DNA of 64,000 nucleotides. Source: Emergencia timonensis (lineage in GTDB: Bacteria; Bacillota; Clostridia; Peptostreptococcales; Anaerovoracaceae). The notes beneath the pieces are model-generated. The model made no database searches. It saw only the letters and a list, made by a program, of their open reading frames with translations, and was not told the DNA's origin. The stretch covers positions 1-64,000 of the forward strand of contig NZ_FLKM01000008.1 in assembly GCF_900086585.1 (NCBI RefSeq), in the 5' to 3' direction. Shown here one piece after another: positions 1 to 9,618 of the stretch (position 1 is its first letter; each line of letters starts with the position of its first letter). The position numbers were made by a program, and so were the translations under genes.

Positions 1-47
<47 letters not shown>

Positions 48-356
48 ATGGTATATCATAACCCGCTAGGGTTCTGAAATCTAATTAACAGATCCGATTC
101 GGATCAAACGCTTCTGCGTTCGCAATTCATTTCTTTCGAAATTATTGTTGTTTTGTTTAGAATTGTCGGAAACTAATCATGTACATCTTGTTTACCAATC
201 TGTGTTGATTGTTTCTTACTTTTTAGTTTTTTGAGGACCGTGGTCCTCTCTGACTAAATTTCTACACTATGAAGTTTTCTAGGTTCTTGGCAGCCCCTGT
301 GAGGCTGCTGCCGCTGTCCGTGATGTCCGTCATCAGCTTGCCTTCCGTAAGACAGC
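48..356 (-). promoter_or_regulatory. rRNA operon leader
   Basis: About 300 nt between the nearest rrn promoter and the 16S gene. It holds a perfect 7-bp stem with a 2-base loop (GAGGACC/GGTCCTC, 233-248), a GATCCGA/TCGGATC hairpin near 91-105 and an AACGC/GCGTT hairpin near 107-121. Such leaders carry antitermination and RNase III processing signals; I did not find a clear boxA. Confidence 0.6.
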
Positions 357-362
357 TTGATT

Positions 363-391
363 ATTATATCACCTTGGATCCGCTCTGTCAA
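363..391 (-). promoter_or_regulatory. rrn promoter, proximal copy
   Basis: On the minus strand TTGACA (386-391), 17-bp spacer, TATAAT (363-368): a perfect sigma-A consensus. It is followed by the AATCAAGCTGTC start region that recurs after the next copy. Confidence 0.88.
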
Positions 392-448
392 GCACTTTTT
401 TCTGCAGCTTCCTGCCCGTGCCTGCCGCCTCTCTCTGACAGCTTGATT

Positions 449-477
449 ATTCTACCATCTTTTCCTTACTCTGTCAA
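449..477 (-). promoter_or_regulatory. rrn promoter, second copy
   Basis: TTGACA (472-477), 17-bp spacer, TAGAAT (449-454), followed by AATCAAGCTGTC as in the proximal copy. Lies 86 bp upstream of it. Confidence 0.85.
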
Positions 478-535
478 GTGCTTTTTTCGTTTATTTACTA
501 AAATGCACTTTTCATCGAAGGCGGATAGTTTTTAC

Positions 536-564
536 ATTATACCATCTCTCTGACAGCTTGTCAA
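536..564 (-). promoter_or_regulatory. rrn promoter, third copy
   Basis: TTGACA (559-564), 17-bp spacer ending in TGG, TATAAT (536-541). Lies 87 bp upstream of the second copy. Confidence 0.85.
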
Positions 565-620
565 CTCATTTTTCCTGTCCCCAGGTTTTGTTGACACTCT
601 CTATTTGAGACAGCTTTAAT

Positions 621-649
621 ATAATATCATTCACTCAGGGTTTTGTCAA
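621..649 (-). promoter_or_regulatory. rrn promoter, fourth copy
   Basis: TTGACA (644-649), 17-bp spacer, TATTAT (621-626), 85 bp upstream of the third copy. A weaker fifth candidate with TTGACA at 699-704 and only TTAAAA at 676-681 lies further up. I see nothing recognisable at 705-932 apart from a short GGCTG/CAGCC hairpin. Confidence 0.75.
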
Positions 650-932
650 CTCTTTTTTCGACATTTTTCGCGTCATTTTAAGAATCATCCCTTTGCCCTG
701 TCAAGCAATGGCTTATGCGCATTAATCCACATGCCTATTAAGGCTCCACAGCCCTATCAGAGGCATTTAACGTCACATCGTAGTTTTACCTAAAATATTC
801 CATAAATGTCGTAAGAGAGGCTGTCAGCCCTTTAATATTCTCTTTCTTCTGCACCCTGCTGCTCATAGTTAAAAAGATAAGTTCTTTGAAGCTTACGTTA
901 ATTCATCCTGTGAACGCAATTTCCTATGAATT

Positions 933-970
933 AAAAAATCCCATGGTATTCAGTTTGAATCCATGGGATT
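933..970 (-). terminator. Terminator of the ribosomal protein superoperon
   Basis: AATCCCATGG (937-946) and CCATGGGATT (961-970) form a 10-bp perfect stem; on the minus strand it is followed by TTTTTT. It sits 27 bp after the rplQ stop and separates the superoperon from the rrn promoters. Confidence 0.93.
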
Positions 971-996
971 GATCCTATTTACTATCTGCGTAGGAA

Positions 997-1338
997 TTAT
1001 ACTAACTCTAAGAATACGACCTCAGCGTTATCGCCTCTTCTAGGTCCTAATTTCAGAATTCTTGTATATCCACCATTTCTATCAGCATACTTAGGAGCTA
1101 TTTCATCGAATAACTTTGAAACTACGTCTTCGTCATAAACGTAAGCCAATACCTGTCTTCTTGCGTGAAGATCGCCACGTTTAGCAAGGGTAATCATCTT
1201 TTCTGCTTCTCTTCTGGCTTCCTTCGCTCTGCAGTCAGTCGTTGAGATTCTTCCGTCTCTGAGCAAGTCAGTGACCAGATTTCTCAGCATTGCTTTTCTG
1301 TGAGCAGTCGGTCTGCCCAGTTTTCTATATCCTGGCAT
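997..1338 (-). CDS. rplQ: 50S ribosomal protein L17
   Basis: 113 residues, opening [20 protein letters not shown], the L17 signature. L17 binds 23S rRNA near the exit tunnel of the large subunit. It is the last gene of the superoperon, 23 bp after rpoA, and is followed directly by the terminator. The ecf transporter genes that often follow rplQ in Firmicutes are elsewhere in this window (46.8-49.3 kb). Confidence 0.98.
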   Translation of the reverse strand: MPGYRKLGRPTAHRKAMLRNLVTDLLRDGRISTTDCRAKEARREAEKMITLAKRGDLHARRQVLAYVYDEDVVSKLFDEIAPKYADRNGGYTRILKLGPRRGDNAEVVFLELV

Positions 1339-1361
1339 ATCAATTCTCCTTTCATTAATAC

Positions 1362-2306
1362 TTAATCGTCACTAGGTTTTAGTCCAAGTCCCAGTTCTTC
1401 TAATTTTGCTTTCACTTCGTCAAGAGATTTCTTACCAAGGTTTCTAACCTTCATCATATCCTCTTCGCTACGTTCTGTTAATTCCTCAACAGTGTTGATA
1501 GCTGCTCTCTTCAGGCAGTTAAAGGAACGAACGGAAAGTTCTAATTCCTCTATTGTCATCTCCAGAGCTTTTTCCTTCTGGTCTTCTTCCTTCTCAACCA
1601 TGATTTCCATTCCGTCAGTGGAGTCATCCAGCTGGATAAAGAGATTCAGGTGTTCCTGCATGATCTTTGCTCCAATTGATACGCCTTCTTCTGGTGTGAT
1701 TGATCCGTCAGTCCAGATTTCAAGATTTAATCTATCAAAGTCAGTTACCTGACCAACTCTCGTATTCTCTACTGTATAGTTAACTTTTCTCACTGGTGTA
1801 TAGATTGAGTCAACTGGAATCACTGAAATCGGGGTGCTCTCCGTCTTGTTCTGGTCAGCAGGCACATAGCCTCTGCCTCTCGCGAGGTTGATCTCCATAA
1901 CAAGGGTAGCGTTCTCCTCAAGAGTTGCGATGTGCAGTTCTGGATTGAAAATCTCCATCTCCGAATCGCCGATGATATCAGCAGCAGTGACCTCTTTTGG
2001 TCCTACAGCGTTGATAATCACTCTCTTCGTGTTCTCGCCATTCAGTCTTACAGCAAGTTTCTTTAAGTTTAAGATGATTTCTGTTACGTCTTCTTTGACA
2101 CCTGGTATAGTTGAAAACTCGTGAAGTATTCCGTCGATTTTTACAGATGTTACAGCTGCCCCTGGTAATGAACTGAGTAGGATTCTCCTCATACAGTTTC
2201 CAAGAGTCGTACCATAACCTCTTTCAAGAGGTTCTACGACAAATTTGCCATAGGTACCGTCTTCATCCACAAATTTAGTTATTGTTGGTTTTTCGATTTC
2301 TATCAC
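1362..2306 (-). CDS. rpoA: DNA-directed RNA polymerase subunit alpha
   Basis: 314 residues, normal length. The N-terminal dimerisation domain (about 1-230) contains [21 protein letters not shown], the assembly motif region; a linker leads to the C-terminal domain (about 245-314) with the helix-hairpin-helix stretch [16 protein letters not shown] that contacts UP-element DNA and activators. It assembles beta and beta-prime into core polymerase. Lies between rpsD and rplQ as in most Firmicutes. Confidence 0.98.
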   Translation of the reverse strand: MIEIEKPTITKFVDEDGTYGKFVVEPLERGYGTTLGNCMRRILLSSLPGAAVTSVKIDGILHEFSTIPGVKEDVTEIILNLKKLAVRLNGENTKRVIINAVGPKEVTAADIIGDSEMEIFNPELHIATLEENATLVMEINLARGRGYVPADQNKTESTPISVIPVDSIYTPVRKVNYTVENTRVGQVTDFDRLNLEIWTDGSITPEEGVSIGAKIMQEHLNLFIQLDDSTDGMEIMVEKEEDQKEKALEMTIEELELSVRSFNCLKRAAINTVEELTERSEEDMMKVRNLGKKSLDEVKAKLEELGLGLKPSDD

Positions 2307-2356
2307 TAAAAAACCCTCCTTCTTCTTCCAAGTAATACCGGTTTCACGCCGCTATA

Positions 2357-2977
2357 TTATTTGGAGTACAATTCGACGATTAAGTGCTCTGCAACAGGAG
2401 TATCGATGTCCTCTCTTCTCGGCATAGCAACAACTTTACCTTCTAGCTTTTCAACGTCTACTGTCAACCATGAAGGTACTGTGATTGACATTTCTTTGAT
2501 TTCTTTAAACTTCGGTGAGTTTGTGCTCTTTTCTTTCACTTTGATCACGTCTCCAGCCTTCAGTTCCATTGCAGGAGCTGTCGCTTTCTTTCCGTTAACC
2601 GTAAAGTGTCCGTGTACGACGAGCTGTCTTGCTTCTTTTCTTGAAGATGCAAATCCAAGTCTGTAAACAGCATTGTCCAGTCTTGTCTCTAATAAGATAA
2701 GTAAGTTATCACCTGTCTTACCTTGTCTTCTTTCTGCTTTATCAAATAAATTTCTGAACTGCTTTTCCTGCATTCCATAAAATCTCTTTGTCTTCTGCTT
2801 TTCTCGTAGCTGCAGTCCGTAGTCGGAAGTCTTCTTTCTGCCCTGACCGTGCTGTCCAGGAGGGAAATTTCTCTTTTCGATAGCGCATTTGCTGCTATAG
2901 CATCTTTCACCCTTTAAGAAAAGCTTTTGGCCTTCTCTTCTGCATAGTCTGCAGTTAGCATCTGTATATCTTGCCAT
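2357..2977 (-). CDS. rpsD: 30S ribosomal protein S4
   Basis: 206 residues. The N-terminus carries four cysteines (CRLC near 9-12 and C26, C31), the zinc-binding C+ form of S4. The S4 RNA-binding fold follows (about 95-160, [19 protein letters not shown]). S4 starts small-subunit assembly by binding the 16S 5' domain. In Bacillus rpsD is a separate autoregulated gene; here it sits in the alpha operon between rpsK and rpoA, as in many Clostridia. Confidence 0.98.
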   Translation of the reverse strand: MARYTDANCRLCRREGQKLFLKGERCYSSKCAIEKRNFPPGQHGQGRKKTSDYGLQLREKQKTKRFYGMQEKQFRNLFDKAERRQGKTGDNLLILLETRLDNAVYRLGFASSRKEARQLVVHGHFTVNGKKATAPAMELKAGDVIKVKEKSTNSPKFKEIKEMSITVPSWLTVDVEKLEGKVVAMPRREDIDTPVAEHLIVELYSK

Positions 2978-2999
2978 TTTATATTACTCCTCCTTTCAA

Positions 3000-3398
3000 T
3001 TAGACTCTTCTTCTCTTTGGCGGTCTGCATCCATTATGTGGAATTGGCGTAATGTCTTTAATCATAGTGATTTCAAGACCAGCAGCCTGAAGCGCTCTGA
3101 TAGCAGCTTCTCTTCCGGATCCCGGACCTTTTACATAAACTTCAACTGTCTTTAAACCGTGCTCCATAGCAGCCTTTGTTGCTTCTTCAGCAGCCATCTG
3201 TGCAGCAAACGGTGTGGATTTCTTAGAACCCTTGAATCCTAAAGAACCTGCACTTGACCATGAAAGTGCGTTCCCGCTCATATCTGTAAGAGTAACTAAA
3301 GTATTGTTAAAGGTGGATTGGATATGTGCCTGGCCTTTTTCAATGTTCTTACGTTCTCTTTTCTTTTTTCTAACTGTCTTCTTTACAGTCTTAGCCAT
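3000..3398 (-). CDS. rpsK: 30S ribosomal protein S11
   Basis: 132 residues. It contains [16 protein letters not shown] [14 protein letters not shown] near residue 28, and ends in [17 protein letters not shown], the invariant S11 tail. S11 lies on the platform of the small subunit with S18 and S21. It follows rpsM by 17 bp and precedes rpsD by 22 bp. Confidence 0.98.
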   Translation of the reverse strand: MAKTVKKTVRKKKRERKNIEKGQAHIQSTFNNTLVTLTDMSGNALSWSSAGSLGFKGSKKSTPFAAQMAAEEATKAAMEHGLKTVEVYVKGPGSGREAAIRALQAAGLEITMIKDITPIPHNGCRPPKRRRV

Positions 3399-3415
3399 TG
3401 TTTCCTACCTCCTTC

Positions 3416-3784
3416 TTATTTCTTTTTTCTTCCTACAGTCTTTTTAGGACCTTTACGAGTTCTAGCGTTTGTCTTTGTCTTCTGACCTCTTACTGGAAGT
3501 CCTCTTCTATGTCTGATTCCTCTGTAGCTTCCGATTTCCATAAGTCTTTTGATGTTCATGGAAACTTCTCTTCTCAGATCTCCTTCTACGAGGTAATCTT
3601 CGTCGATAATCTTTCTGATTTTACCAGCTTCATCCTCCGTCAGGTCTTTCACTCTAGTATCAGGGTTTACACCTGCTTTTTCAAGGATTGCTAGTGATGT
3701 TGGTCTACCGATACCAAAAATATAGGTTAAACCAATTTCTACTCTTTTCTCTCTTGGTAAGTCGACACCGGCTATACGAGCCAT
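3416..3784 (-). CDS. rpsM: 30S ribosomal protein S13
   Basis: 122 residues when started at the ATG at 3784 ([20 protein letters not shown]), which has a GGAGAAGGAGG site just upstream. The frame stays open for 34 more codons, but that part has no family similarity. S13 sits in the head of the 30S subunit and touches tRNA and 50S. The Arg/Lys-rich tail ([12 protein letters not shown]) is typical. Confidence 0.97.
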   Translation of the reverse strand: MARIAGVDLPREKRVEIGLTYIFGIGRPTSLAILEKAGVNPDTRVKDLTEDEAGKIRKIIDEDYLVEGDLRREVSMNIKRLMEIGSYRGIRHRRGLPVRGQKTKTNARTRKGPKKTVGRKKK

Positions 3785-3908
3785 ACGTTTCCTCCTTCTC
3801 CTATCTTCCGTCACGTTTCCAGGAGTGATATAGACAGGCGTTCTGCATATGCAATAATTTAAATGGATTCTGCGGTCCTGGTCCATGCAGTTCCGTTTTA
3901 CTAACTAA

Positions 3909-4022
3909 TTAACCTTGTCTCTGTTTGTGCTTTGGATTTTCACAGATAACCATTACTTTTCCGTTTCTTTTGATTACCTTGCACTTTTCACAGATTGGTT
4001 TTACGGAAGCTCTAACTTTCAT
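3909..4022 (-). CDS. rpmJ: 50S ribosomal protein L36
   Basis: 37 residues, starting [17 protein letters not shown], with the CxxC...C...H zinc ribbon (C11, C14, C27, then His). This is the zinc (C+) form of L36. Start ATG at 4022 is preceded on the minus strand by GGAGGAACAG. Position between infA and rpsM is standard. Confidence 0.97.
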   Translation of the reverse strand: MKVRASVKPICEKCKVIKRNGKVMVICENPKHKQRQG

Positions 4023-4051
4023 TTCTGTTCCTCCATTCTGTTTGGTCTCGC

Positions 4052-4142
4052 TTATAATTTTCGAGCGCAGCCGAGAAAATTATATAAAATCTTCCTTGCA
4101 GCAACGCTGACGAACCGAAGGTTCACTATAATCGAGGATTTT
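4052..4142. repeat. Two hairpins between infA and rpmJ
   Basis: The 120-bp gap is long for this operon. It contains ATAATTTTC/GAAAATTAT (4052-4084) and a second structure whose arms AAAATC (4086-4091) and GATTTT (4137-4142) enclose TTCCTTGCAGCAACGCTG. That core differs from the 43 kb array core (TTCCTTGCGGCAACGCCG) by two changes that keep the CAGC/GCTG pairing. The relationship is suggestive only. Confidence 0.5.
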
Positions 4143-4361
4143 CTACTTATCTCTCCATATAATTCTTCCTCTTGTCAGATCGTAAGGGGAAAGTTCAACC
4201 TTTACCTTATCGCCTGGGAGGATCCTTATATAGTTCATTCTTATTTTTCCTGAAATGTGTGCAAGCACTTCAAAACCGTTTTCAAGTTTTACCTTGAACA
4301 TTGCGTTTGGTTGAGCATCCACAACGGTTCCCATTGCTTCGATGACGTCTTTTTTCGCCAT
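4143..4361 (-). CDS. infA: Translation initiation factor IF-1
   Basis: 72 residues, the usual length. It is a single OB-fold with [44 protein letters not shown] and a tail ending [11 protein letters not shown]-1 blocks the A site during initiation. The stop codon overlaps the end of the upstream hairpin region; the gene follows map by 20 bp. Confidence 0.98.
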   Translation of the reverse strand: MAKKDVIEAMGTVVDAQPNAMFKVKLENGFEVLAHISGKIRMNYIRILPGDKVKVELSPYDLTRGRIIWRDK

Positions 4362-4381
4362 TAATTACACCTCTCTCTTTA

Positions 4382-5128
4382 CTATAGGGTAAGCAGCTCT
4401 GGCTCACCATCATTTATTACAACAGTATTTTCATAATGGGCTGCCAGACCGCCGTCCACTGTGACAACAGTCCAGTCATCCTGCAAGACATCCACTTCAT
4501 AAGAGCCTTCTACGATCATCGGCTCAATGGCCAATGTCATACCCGTCTGAAGCCTCGGTCCTTTTCCAGCTTTGCCGTAGTTGGGAATCTGCGGTTCTTC
4601 GTGCATCTCGCTGCCGATACCGTGACCGACAAAATCTCTGATGACGCCAAATCCTTCTCCCTCAACCTTCTGCTGAATTGCGTGTGAGATATCATAGAGG
4701 CGATATCCTTCCCTCGCAAATTTTATCCCTTCAAAAAAGGCGGCTTCAGCAGTATCAATCAGGCGCTTTGCTTCTGAGCTGATTTCGCCGACGCCGTAAG
4801 TTCTTGCGGCGTCAGCCATATAGCCTTTGTACTCGACGACCAGATCGACACTGACAATATCTCCTTCCTGCAAAATCCGTTTTTTGCTTGGAATACCATG
4901 GACGACTTCTTCATTGACAGAGACGCAGGCACTGGCAGGATAATCGCAATACCCTTTTTCGGAGGCAATCATCCCGTGCTCTTTCACTGTTTTTTCAACG
5001 AACTGGTCGATATCCATCGTAGAGATACCTGGCTTTATGATATTCTTAAGCTCTCTTAAGATCAAGCTGTTCACCTTGCCGGCCGTTCTCATCATGTCAA
5101 TTTCCTGCTTAGATTTGATGATGATCAT
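4382..5128 (-). CDS. map: Methionine aminopeptidase, type I
   Basis: 248 residues from ATG 5128, which has AGGTGA five bases upstream; a GTG three codons earlier (5137) would overlap the adk stop and has no better site. Removes N-terminal methionine from new proteins. The five metal ligands are visible: D in VSVDLVVEYKGYMADAART (two Asp), H in FVGHGIG, and the two Glu in EEPQIPN/LAIEPM. No SecA-type extension. Co-transcribed with secY and adk. Confidence 0.97.
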   Translation of the reverse strand: MIIIKSKQEIDMMRTAGKVNSLILRELKNIIKPGISTMDIDQFVEKTVKEHGMIASEKGYCDYPASACVSVNEEVVHGIPSKKRILQEGDIVSVDLVVEYKGYMADAARTYGVGEISSEAKRLIDTAEAAFFEGIKFAREGYRLYDISHAIQQKVEGEGFGVIRDFVGHGIGSEMHEEPQIPNYGKAGKGPRLQTGMTLAIEPMIVEGSYEVDVLQDDWTVVTVDGGLAAHYENTVVINDGEPELLTL

Positions 5129-5129
5129 A

Positions 5130-5777
5130 CTATTCACCTATAGATTTTACTATCTCAGCAAACACTGTCTCAAGTGGAAGTGCACCGTCAATGGTAACGA
5201 TATTGTCTGCTCTTTTATAATAGTCCACAAGCGGCATAGTCTGTTCGTTGTAAACTTCGATTCTGTTTTCAACAGTCTCAACAGTATCGTCAGCTCTTTG
5301 GAATAGCTCGCCTCCGCAGATATCACAAATGCCTTCTTTTTTAGGAGGAATATTTACGACGTGGTAGGATGCGCCGCATTTTTTGCAGACTCTCCTACCT
5401 GTCAGTCTTGTAATCAATTCTTCCTTCTCAACTTCGATATCAATCACCTTATCCAGCTTCATGCCGTGAGCTGTTAAAAACTCATCCAGCTTTTCTGCCT
5501 GATAAACGGTTCTCGGGAATCCATCTAACAGAAATCCGTTCTTGCAGTCGTCTTCAAGCAACCTTGAAGTGGCGAGGTCGATGACCAAATCATCGGGAAC
5601 TAATTCACCTTTGTTCATATATTCCTGGGCCTTTTTACCGAGTTCGGTTCCGTTTTTGATGTTTTCTCTAAATATGTCACCAGTTGAAATGTGTGGAACG
5701 TTATACTTTTCCACAATTCTCACTGCCTGTGTACCCTTGCCAGCACCTGGAGGGCCTAACAAAACTGTTCTAAGCAT
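5130..5777 (-). CDS. adk: Adenylate kinase
   Basis: 215 residues. P-loop GPPGAGKGTQA at 8-18; AMP site with STGDIFR; LID domain with four cysteines (CKKCG ... CDICG) that bind structural zinc, the Gram-positive form. Interconverts ATP+AMP and 2 ADP in the cytosol. Lies between secY and map in the usual order, 13 bp after secY. Confidence 0.98.
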   Translation of the reverse strand: MLRTVLLGPPGAGKGTQAVRIVEKYNVPHISTGDIFRENIKNGTELGKKAQEYMNKGELVPDDLVIDLATSRLLEDDCKNGFLLDGFPRTVYQAEKLDEFLTAHGMKLDKVIDIEVEKEELITRLTGRRVCKKCGASYHVVNIPPKKEGICDICGGELFQRADDTVETVENRIEVYNEQTMPLVDYYKRADNIVTIDGALPLETVFAEIVKSIGE

Positions 5778-5790
5778 TTGCTCATCTCCT

Positions 5791-7071
5791 CTATTTTAGA
5801 AATCCTTGATAGTTTCTCATAACCATCTGATTTTCCAGTTGTTTCATTGTGTCAAGTGCAACGCCCACTGCGATCAGAAGGGAAGTACCTCCAAATCTCA
5901 TGTCAAGACCAGAGAACTGGCTGACAAGTGTAGGCATCGTTGCGATTACAGCCAGGAAGATTGCACCTACAAATGAGATTCTTGACATAACTTTGTTAAG
6001 ATATTCAATTGTAGCCTTTCCCGGTCTGATACCTGGGATGAATCCGCCGTTTGCTTTCATGTTCTGTGCAACTTCTACCGGGTTAAAAGTAACCGCTGTG
6101 TAGAAATAGTTAAAGAAGATGATCAGCAATACGTTGAGTACCGCATATACCCATACTCCTGGATTTCCGGCAGGGGACAGCCACTTTGTGATAAAGTCGG
6201 TGAAACCTGAATCGGGGAAGAAGTATGTGACTGTCAGCGGGAACTGCAGGATGGACAGAGCAAAGATGACTGGAATAACTCCCGCCTGATTTACCTTTAG
6301 AGGAATATGTGTAGACTGGCCGCCATACATCTTTCTTCCTACTACTCTCTTTGCATACTGAACCGGTATTCTCCTCGTTCCCTGCTGAACCTCGATAACA
6401 CCTAAAATTACAACGATTGCAAATACTGCAAACAGTAACAATGTGATGATTGAGAGGGTTCCGTCAGAGTACTGTGTCCACAGGCTGCGAAGTCCGCTCG
6501 GCAGCCTCGCAACGATACCACCGAAGATGATCAGTGAAATACCATTACCGATACCTTTTTCGTTAATCTGTTCTCCTAACCACATCAGGAATGCAGTACC
6601 AGCAGTCAACACCAAAATGATTACAACAAAGGAGAACCAACTCTGGTCGACGACTGCCTGCCTGAACAGACCAACGGTAAGGCCTAAAGCCTGTATTACT
6701 GCCAAGACGATGGTCAGATAACGAGTGATCTGTGCCATCTTCTTTCGCCCCTCCTGTCCCTCTTTTGCCAGCCTTTCGAAATACGGAAAGGCGATGGTCA
6801 AAAGCTGAATAATGATGGAAGCAGTAATGTACGGCGTAATACTCAGGGCGAATATGGTGAAGTTGCTGAATGCGCCGCCAGAGAACAAATCGAACAGGTC
6901 GAAAAGTCCTGTGTCACCAGCAAACACCTGGGCCAATGCGGATCTGTTGATTCCCGGTACAGGAATGTTGGATCCGATTCTGAATACTACCAGCATCAAT
7001 AAGGTGAAAATGATCTTACTTCTTATTTCGGCGACTTTAAAGGCCTGCGAAATAGTCTTAAGCATCTCCAT
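5791..7071 (-). CDS. secY: Protein translocase subunit SecY
   Basis: 426 residues with ten predicted membrane segments and the SecY motifs NIPVPGIN near the start, the plug-region FDLFSGG, and NPVEVAQNMKANGGFIPGIRPG in the cytoplasmic loop between helices 8 and 9. Forms the SecYEG channel in the membrane. The ATG at 7071 has a GAGGTGAT site; rplO ends one base upstream. Confidence 0.98.
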   Translation of the reverse strand: MEMLKTISQAFKVAEIRSKIIFTLLMLVVFRIGSNIPVPGINRSALAQVFAGDTGLFDLFDLFSGGAFSNFTIFALSITPYITASIIIQLLTIAFPYFERLAKEGQEGRKKMAQITRYLTIVLAVIQALGLTVGLFRQAVVDQSWFSFVVIILVLTAGTAFLMWLGEQINEKGIGNGISLIIFGGIVARLPSGLRSLWTQYSDGTLSIITLLLFAVFAIVVILGVIEVQQGTRRIPVQYAKRVVGRKMYGGQSTHIPLKVNQAGVIPVIFALSILQFPLTVTYFFPDSGFTDFITKWLSPAGNPGVWVYAVLNVLLIIFFNYFYTAVTFNPVEVAQNMKANGGFIPGIRPGKATIEYLNKVMSRISFVGAIFLAVIATMPTLVSQFSGLDMRFGGTSLLIAVGVALDTMKQLENQMVMRNYQGFLK

Positions 7072-7072
7072 C

Positions 7073-7513
7073 TTAGATCACCTCTGCCTTTCCTCCGGCA
7101 GCCTCAATTTTTTCAACCGCAGACTTTGTAAATTTGCTCGCTTTTACTGTCAGGCTATTTTCTAAAGCTCCGTCACCCAGAACTTTGATTCCGTCTTTTA
7201 CCTGTTTTACCAGTCCTGTCTCTTCCAGCAATTCTGGTGTAACTACAGTTCCTGCTTCAAATCTATTTAAATCTTTTACGTTGATTGTCGTATATTCTGT
7301 TCCAAAGATATTTGTAAATCCTCTCTTTGGAAGACGTCTGTATAGTGGCATCTGTCCGCCTTCGAAGCCGAGTCTTACTCCGCCGCCGCTTCTGGATTTC
7401 TGACCATTCATACCTCTGCCGCCAGTTTTACCCTGGCCAGTAGCTGTACCACGGCCTCTTCTCTTGCGGTTCTTAGTTGAACCTTCTGCCGCTCTTAATT
7501 CATGCAGTTTCAT
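7073..7513 (-). CDS. rplO: 50S ribosomal protein L15
   Basis: 146 residues from ATG 7513 ([20 protein letters not shown]). An upstream in-frame GTG lies inside the AGGAGGTG site, so ATG is preferred. Gly/Arg-rich N-terminal arm ([19 protein letters not shown]) and the globular part ending GGKAEVI are typical. Late-assembly protein that reaches into 23S rRNA. Confidence 0.97.
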   Translation of the reverse strand: MKLHELRAAEGSTKNRKRRGRGTATGQGKTGGRGMNGQKSRSGGGVRLGFEGGQMPLYRRLPKRGFTNIFGTEYTTINVKDLNRFEAGTVVTPELLEETGLVKQVKDGIKVLGDGALENSLTVKASKFTKSAVEKIEAAGGKAEVI

Positions 7514-7533
7514 TATACTTTGCACCTCCTATC

Positions 7534-7716
7534 TTACAGTTCTTCTACAGTAACAAGATGCGCTACCTTTGCAACAGCACCACGAGTCTGAGGTGTGTCA
7601 GCCATTTCAACTGAATGATGCATCTTTTTGAGTCCTAACGCTTCGACAACTTTTCTCTGTTTAGGGGAAGCGCCAATCGTACTTTTTGTCAAAGTGATTT
7701 TTAACATTTTAGCCAT
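7534..7716 (-). CDS. rpmD: 50S ribosomal protein L30
   Basis: 60 residues, usual short length. It matches L30 in [21 protein letters not shown] and ends with the [10 protein letters not shown] tail. It lies between rpsE and rplO, 20 bp from rplO, as in most bacteria. Confidence 0.97.
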   Translation of the reverse strand: MAKMLKITLTKSTIGASPKQRKVVEALGLKKMHHSVEMADTPQTRGAVAKVAHLVTVEEL

Positions 7717-7729
7717 TTGCGTATTCCTC

Positions 7730-8233
7730 CTATCCTAAAATCTCTTCAGGGGCTTTGCCTCTCAGCTTAGCAACCTTTTCAACAGTCATCAGAGATCTGA
7801 GACCCTCTAATGTTGCATAAGCCATGTTGCCTGTATTGTTTGAACCAATTGATTTTGCTCTAACGTCTTTGATTCCAGCAGCTTCCAGTACGGTACGTAC
7901 AGACGAACCTGCGATTACTCCAGTACCCTGTGCAGCCGGCATGAGAAGTACTCTGCCTGCGCCGAAGATACCGATGTTTCTATGTGGTATAGTTGTTCCT
8001 ACAGTTGGAACATATATTAAATTCTTCTTTGCATCTTCTGTCGCTTTTCTTACAGCTTCAGGAATTTCCTGTGCTTTTCCAAGACCAACGCCTACATATC
8101 CGTTGCCGTCTCCGACTACTACAGTTACGCTGAATCTCATGTTTCTACCACCCTTAACAGTCTTAGCAACACGTCTGATGTTAACGATAGTTTCTTTTAA
8201 GTCAAGCTTGGATGCATCAATGATATTACGCAT
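7730..8233 (-). CDS. rpsE: 30S ribosomal protein S5
   Basis: 167 residues. The double-stranded RNA-binding domain (about 10-75: [20 protein letters not shown]) is followed by the C-terminal domain with [17 protein letters not shown]5 helps decoding accuracy; mutations near the N-terminal loop give spectinomycin resistance. The gene follows rplR by 16 bp. Confidence 0.98.
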   Translation of the reverse strand: MRNIIDASKLDLKETIVNIRRVAKTVKGGRNMRFSVTVVVGDGNGYVGVGLGKAQEIPEAVRKATEDAKKNLIYVPTVGTTIPHRNIGIFGAGRVLLMPAAQGTGVIAGSSVRTVLEAAGIKDVRAKSIGSNNTGNMAYATLEGLRSLMTVEKVAKLRGKAPEEILG

Positions 8234-8249
8234 TCCTTATCTCCTCCTG

Positions 8250-8615
8250 TTAGAATTTTAATCCGCCTTCACGAGCGCCGTCAGCTAATTCCTTAACTCT
8301 TCCGTGATAGAGGAATCCGCCTCTGTCAAAAGTAACCACTTCGATTCCCTTTGCAAGTGCTCTCTTTGCAATAGCTTCTCCAACTTTCTTTGCAGCTTCC
8401 TTGTTTCCGCCGTAACCGATCTCGGCTTTCAAGTCTTTATCAAGTGAAGATGCGGAAGCTAAAGTAACCATGTTTACATCGTCGATGATCTGGCAAGAAA
8501 TGTTCTTGTTCGATCTAAAAACGCAAAGTCTCGGTTTCTCAGGAGTTCCAGATAAATTTTTTCTAACTCTTTCGTGTCTTTTCACACGTCTGTCGTTTCT
8601 GCTTTCTTTTGCCAT
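8250..8615 (-). CDS. rplR: 50S ribosomal protein L18
   Basis: 121 residues. A basic N-terminus ([19 protein letters not shown]) precedes the [15 protein letters not shown] segment and the end [21 protein letters not shown]18 binds 5S rRNA together with L5 and L25. Order rplF-rplR-rpsE is standard. Confidence 0.97.
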   Translation of the reverse strand: MAKESRNDRRVKRHERVRKNLSGTPEKPRLCVFRSNKNISCQIIDDVNMVTLASASSLDKDLKAEIGYGGNKEAAKKVGEAIAKRALAKGIEVVTFDRGGFLYHGRVKELADGAREGGLKF

Positions 8616-8632
8616 TTTACTTCACTCCTTTC

Positions 8633-9175
8633 TTATTTAGCTCCAGCTTTTCCTTCTTTTCTGCGGATTACTTCGTTCTCATACTTGATTCCCTTGCCCT
8701 TGTATGGTTCAGGTTCTCTCCAAGCTCTGATGTTTGCCGCATAGTTTCCAACGACTGCTTTGTTGATTCCTTTTACCACAACTGTTGTTGCATCAGGCAC
8801 TTCAGTTGTAATTCCTTCAGGATCTTTCATTTCTACAGGGTGTGAATATCCCAGGCCCATAACTAATGTATCGCCCTTCTTTTCAGCTCTGTAACCTACG
8901 CCTACTAACTGAAGCTTCTTCTCATATCCGTCAGTCACACCGATAACCATGTTATTTACCAGTGTTCTTGCCAGTCCGTGCTGTGATCTGTATTCTCTCG
9001 CATCGGATTCTCTGGTGAATACGACTTCGTTATCTTTGATTTCTATATTGATTAATTTGCTAACCTGTTCCTGCAGCTGACCCTTCGGTCCTTTTACTGT
9101 TACTACGTTGTTTGCATCAACGGTAACTTCTACACCGGCAGGAAGTGCCACAGGTCTATTACCTATTCTTGACAT
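8633..9175 (-). CDS. rplF: 50S ribosomal protein L6
   Basis: 180 residues with two repeated L6 folds. It starts [17 protein letters not shown] and ends with the conserved [23 protein letters not shown]6 lies near the sarcin-ricin loop and the L7/L12 stalk base. It follows rpsH by 12 bp. Confidence 0.98.
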   Translation of the reverse strand: MSRIGNRPVALPAGVEVTVDANNVVTVKGPKGQLQEQVSKLINIEIKDNEVVFTRESDAREYRSQHGLARTLVNNMVIGVTDGYEKKLQLVGVGYRAEKKGDTLVMGLGYSHPVEMKDPEGITTEVPDATTVVVKGINKAVVGNYAANIRAWREPEPYKGKGIKYENEVIRRKEGKAGAK

Positions 9176-9187
9176 ATCTATTTCCTC

Positions 9188-9586
9188 CTACCATACATAA
9201 CAGATTACTTCTCCGCCGACACCAAGCTGTCTAGCCTTCTTGTCGCTTACAACTCCCTTTGAAGTGGAGATGATTGCGATTCCCAGGCCACCTAGTACTT
9301 TAGGTACATCGCCTGCTTTTGCATAAACCTTGAGTCCCGGTTTTGAAATCTTCTTGATTCCAGTAATTACTCTTTCTTTGTTAGCACCATACTTCATCTG
9401 AACTTTGATTGTGCCCTGTTTGTTATCATCTATAACATCAAACCCGTTAATGTAGCCTTCTTCAACTAAGATTTCTGCGATGGATTTTTTAATCTTTGAC
9501 GCAGGAATCTCAACTGTTTCATGACCTACAGTATTGGCATTTCTGATTCTTGTCAGCATATCTGCTATTGGATCTGTCATTGTCAT
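9188..9586 (-). CDS. rpsH: 30S ribosomal protein S8
   Basis: 132 residues from ATG 9586 ([18 protein letters not shown]), chosen because AAGGAG lies ten bases upstream; the frame stays open further but that part is the repeat element described next. The C-terminal [21 protein letters not shown] and GGEVICYVW are the S8 rRNA-binding signature. S8 is a primary binder of the 16S central domain and often the repressor of this operon. Confidence 0.97.
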   Translation of the reverse strand: MTMTDPIADMLTRIRNANTVGHETVEIPASKIKKSIAEILVEEGYINGFDVIDDNKQGTIKVQMKYGANKERVITGIKKISKPGLKVYAKAGDVPKVLGGLGIAIISTSKGVVSDKKARQLGVGGEVICYVW

Positions 9587-9618
9587 TACAGTATTTCTCC
9601 TTCCTCTTGTGCGGTATC

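Noticed and set aside
269..553. 94-codon frame on the plus strand in the rrn promoter region
   Set aside because: It runs over the tandem rrn promoters, has no ribosome binding site and the peptide resembles nothing.
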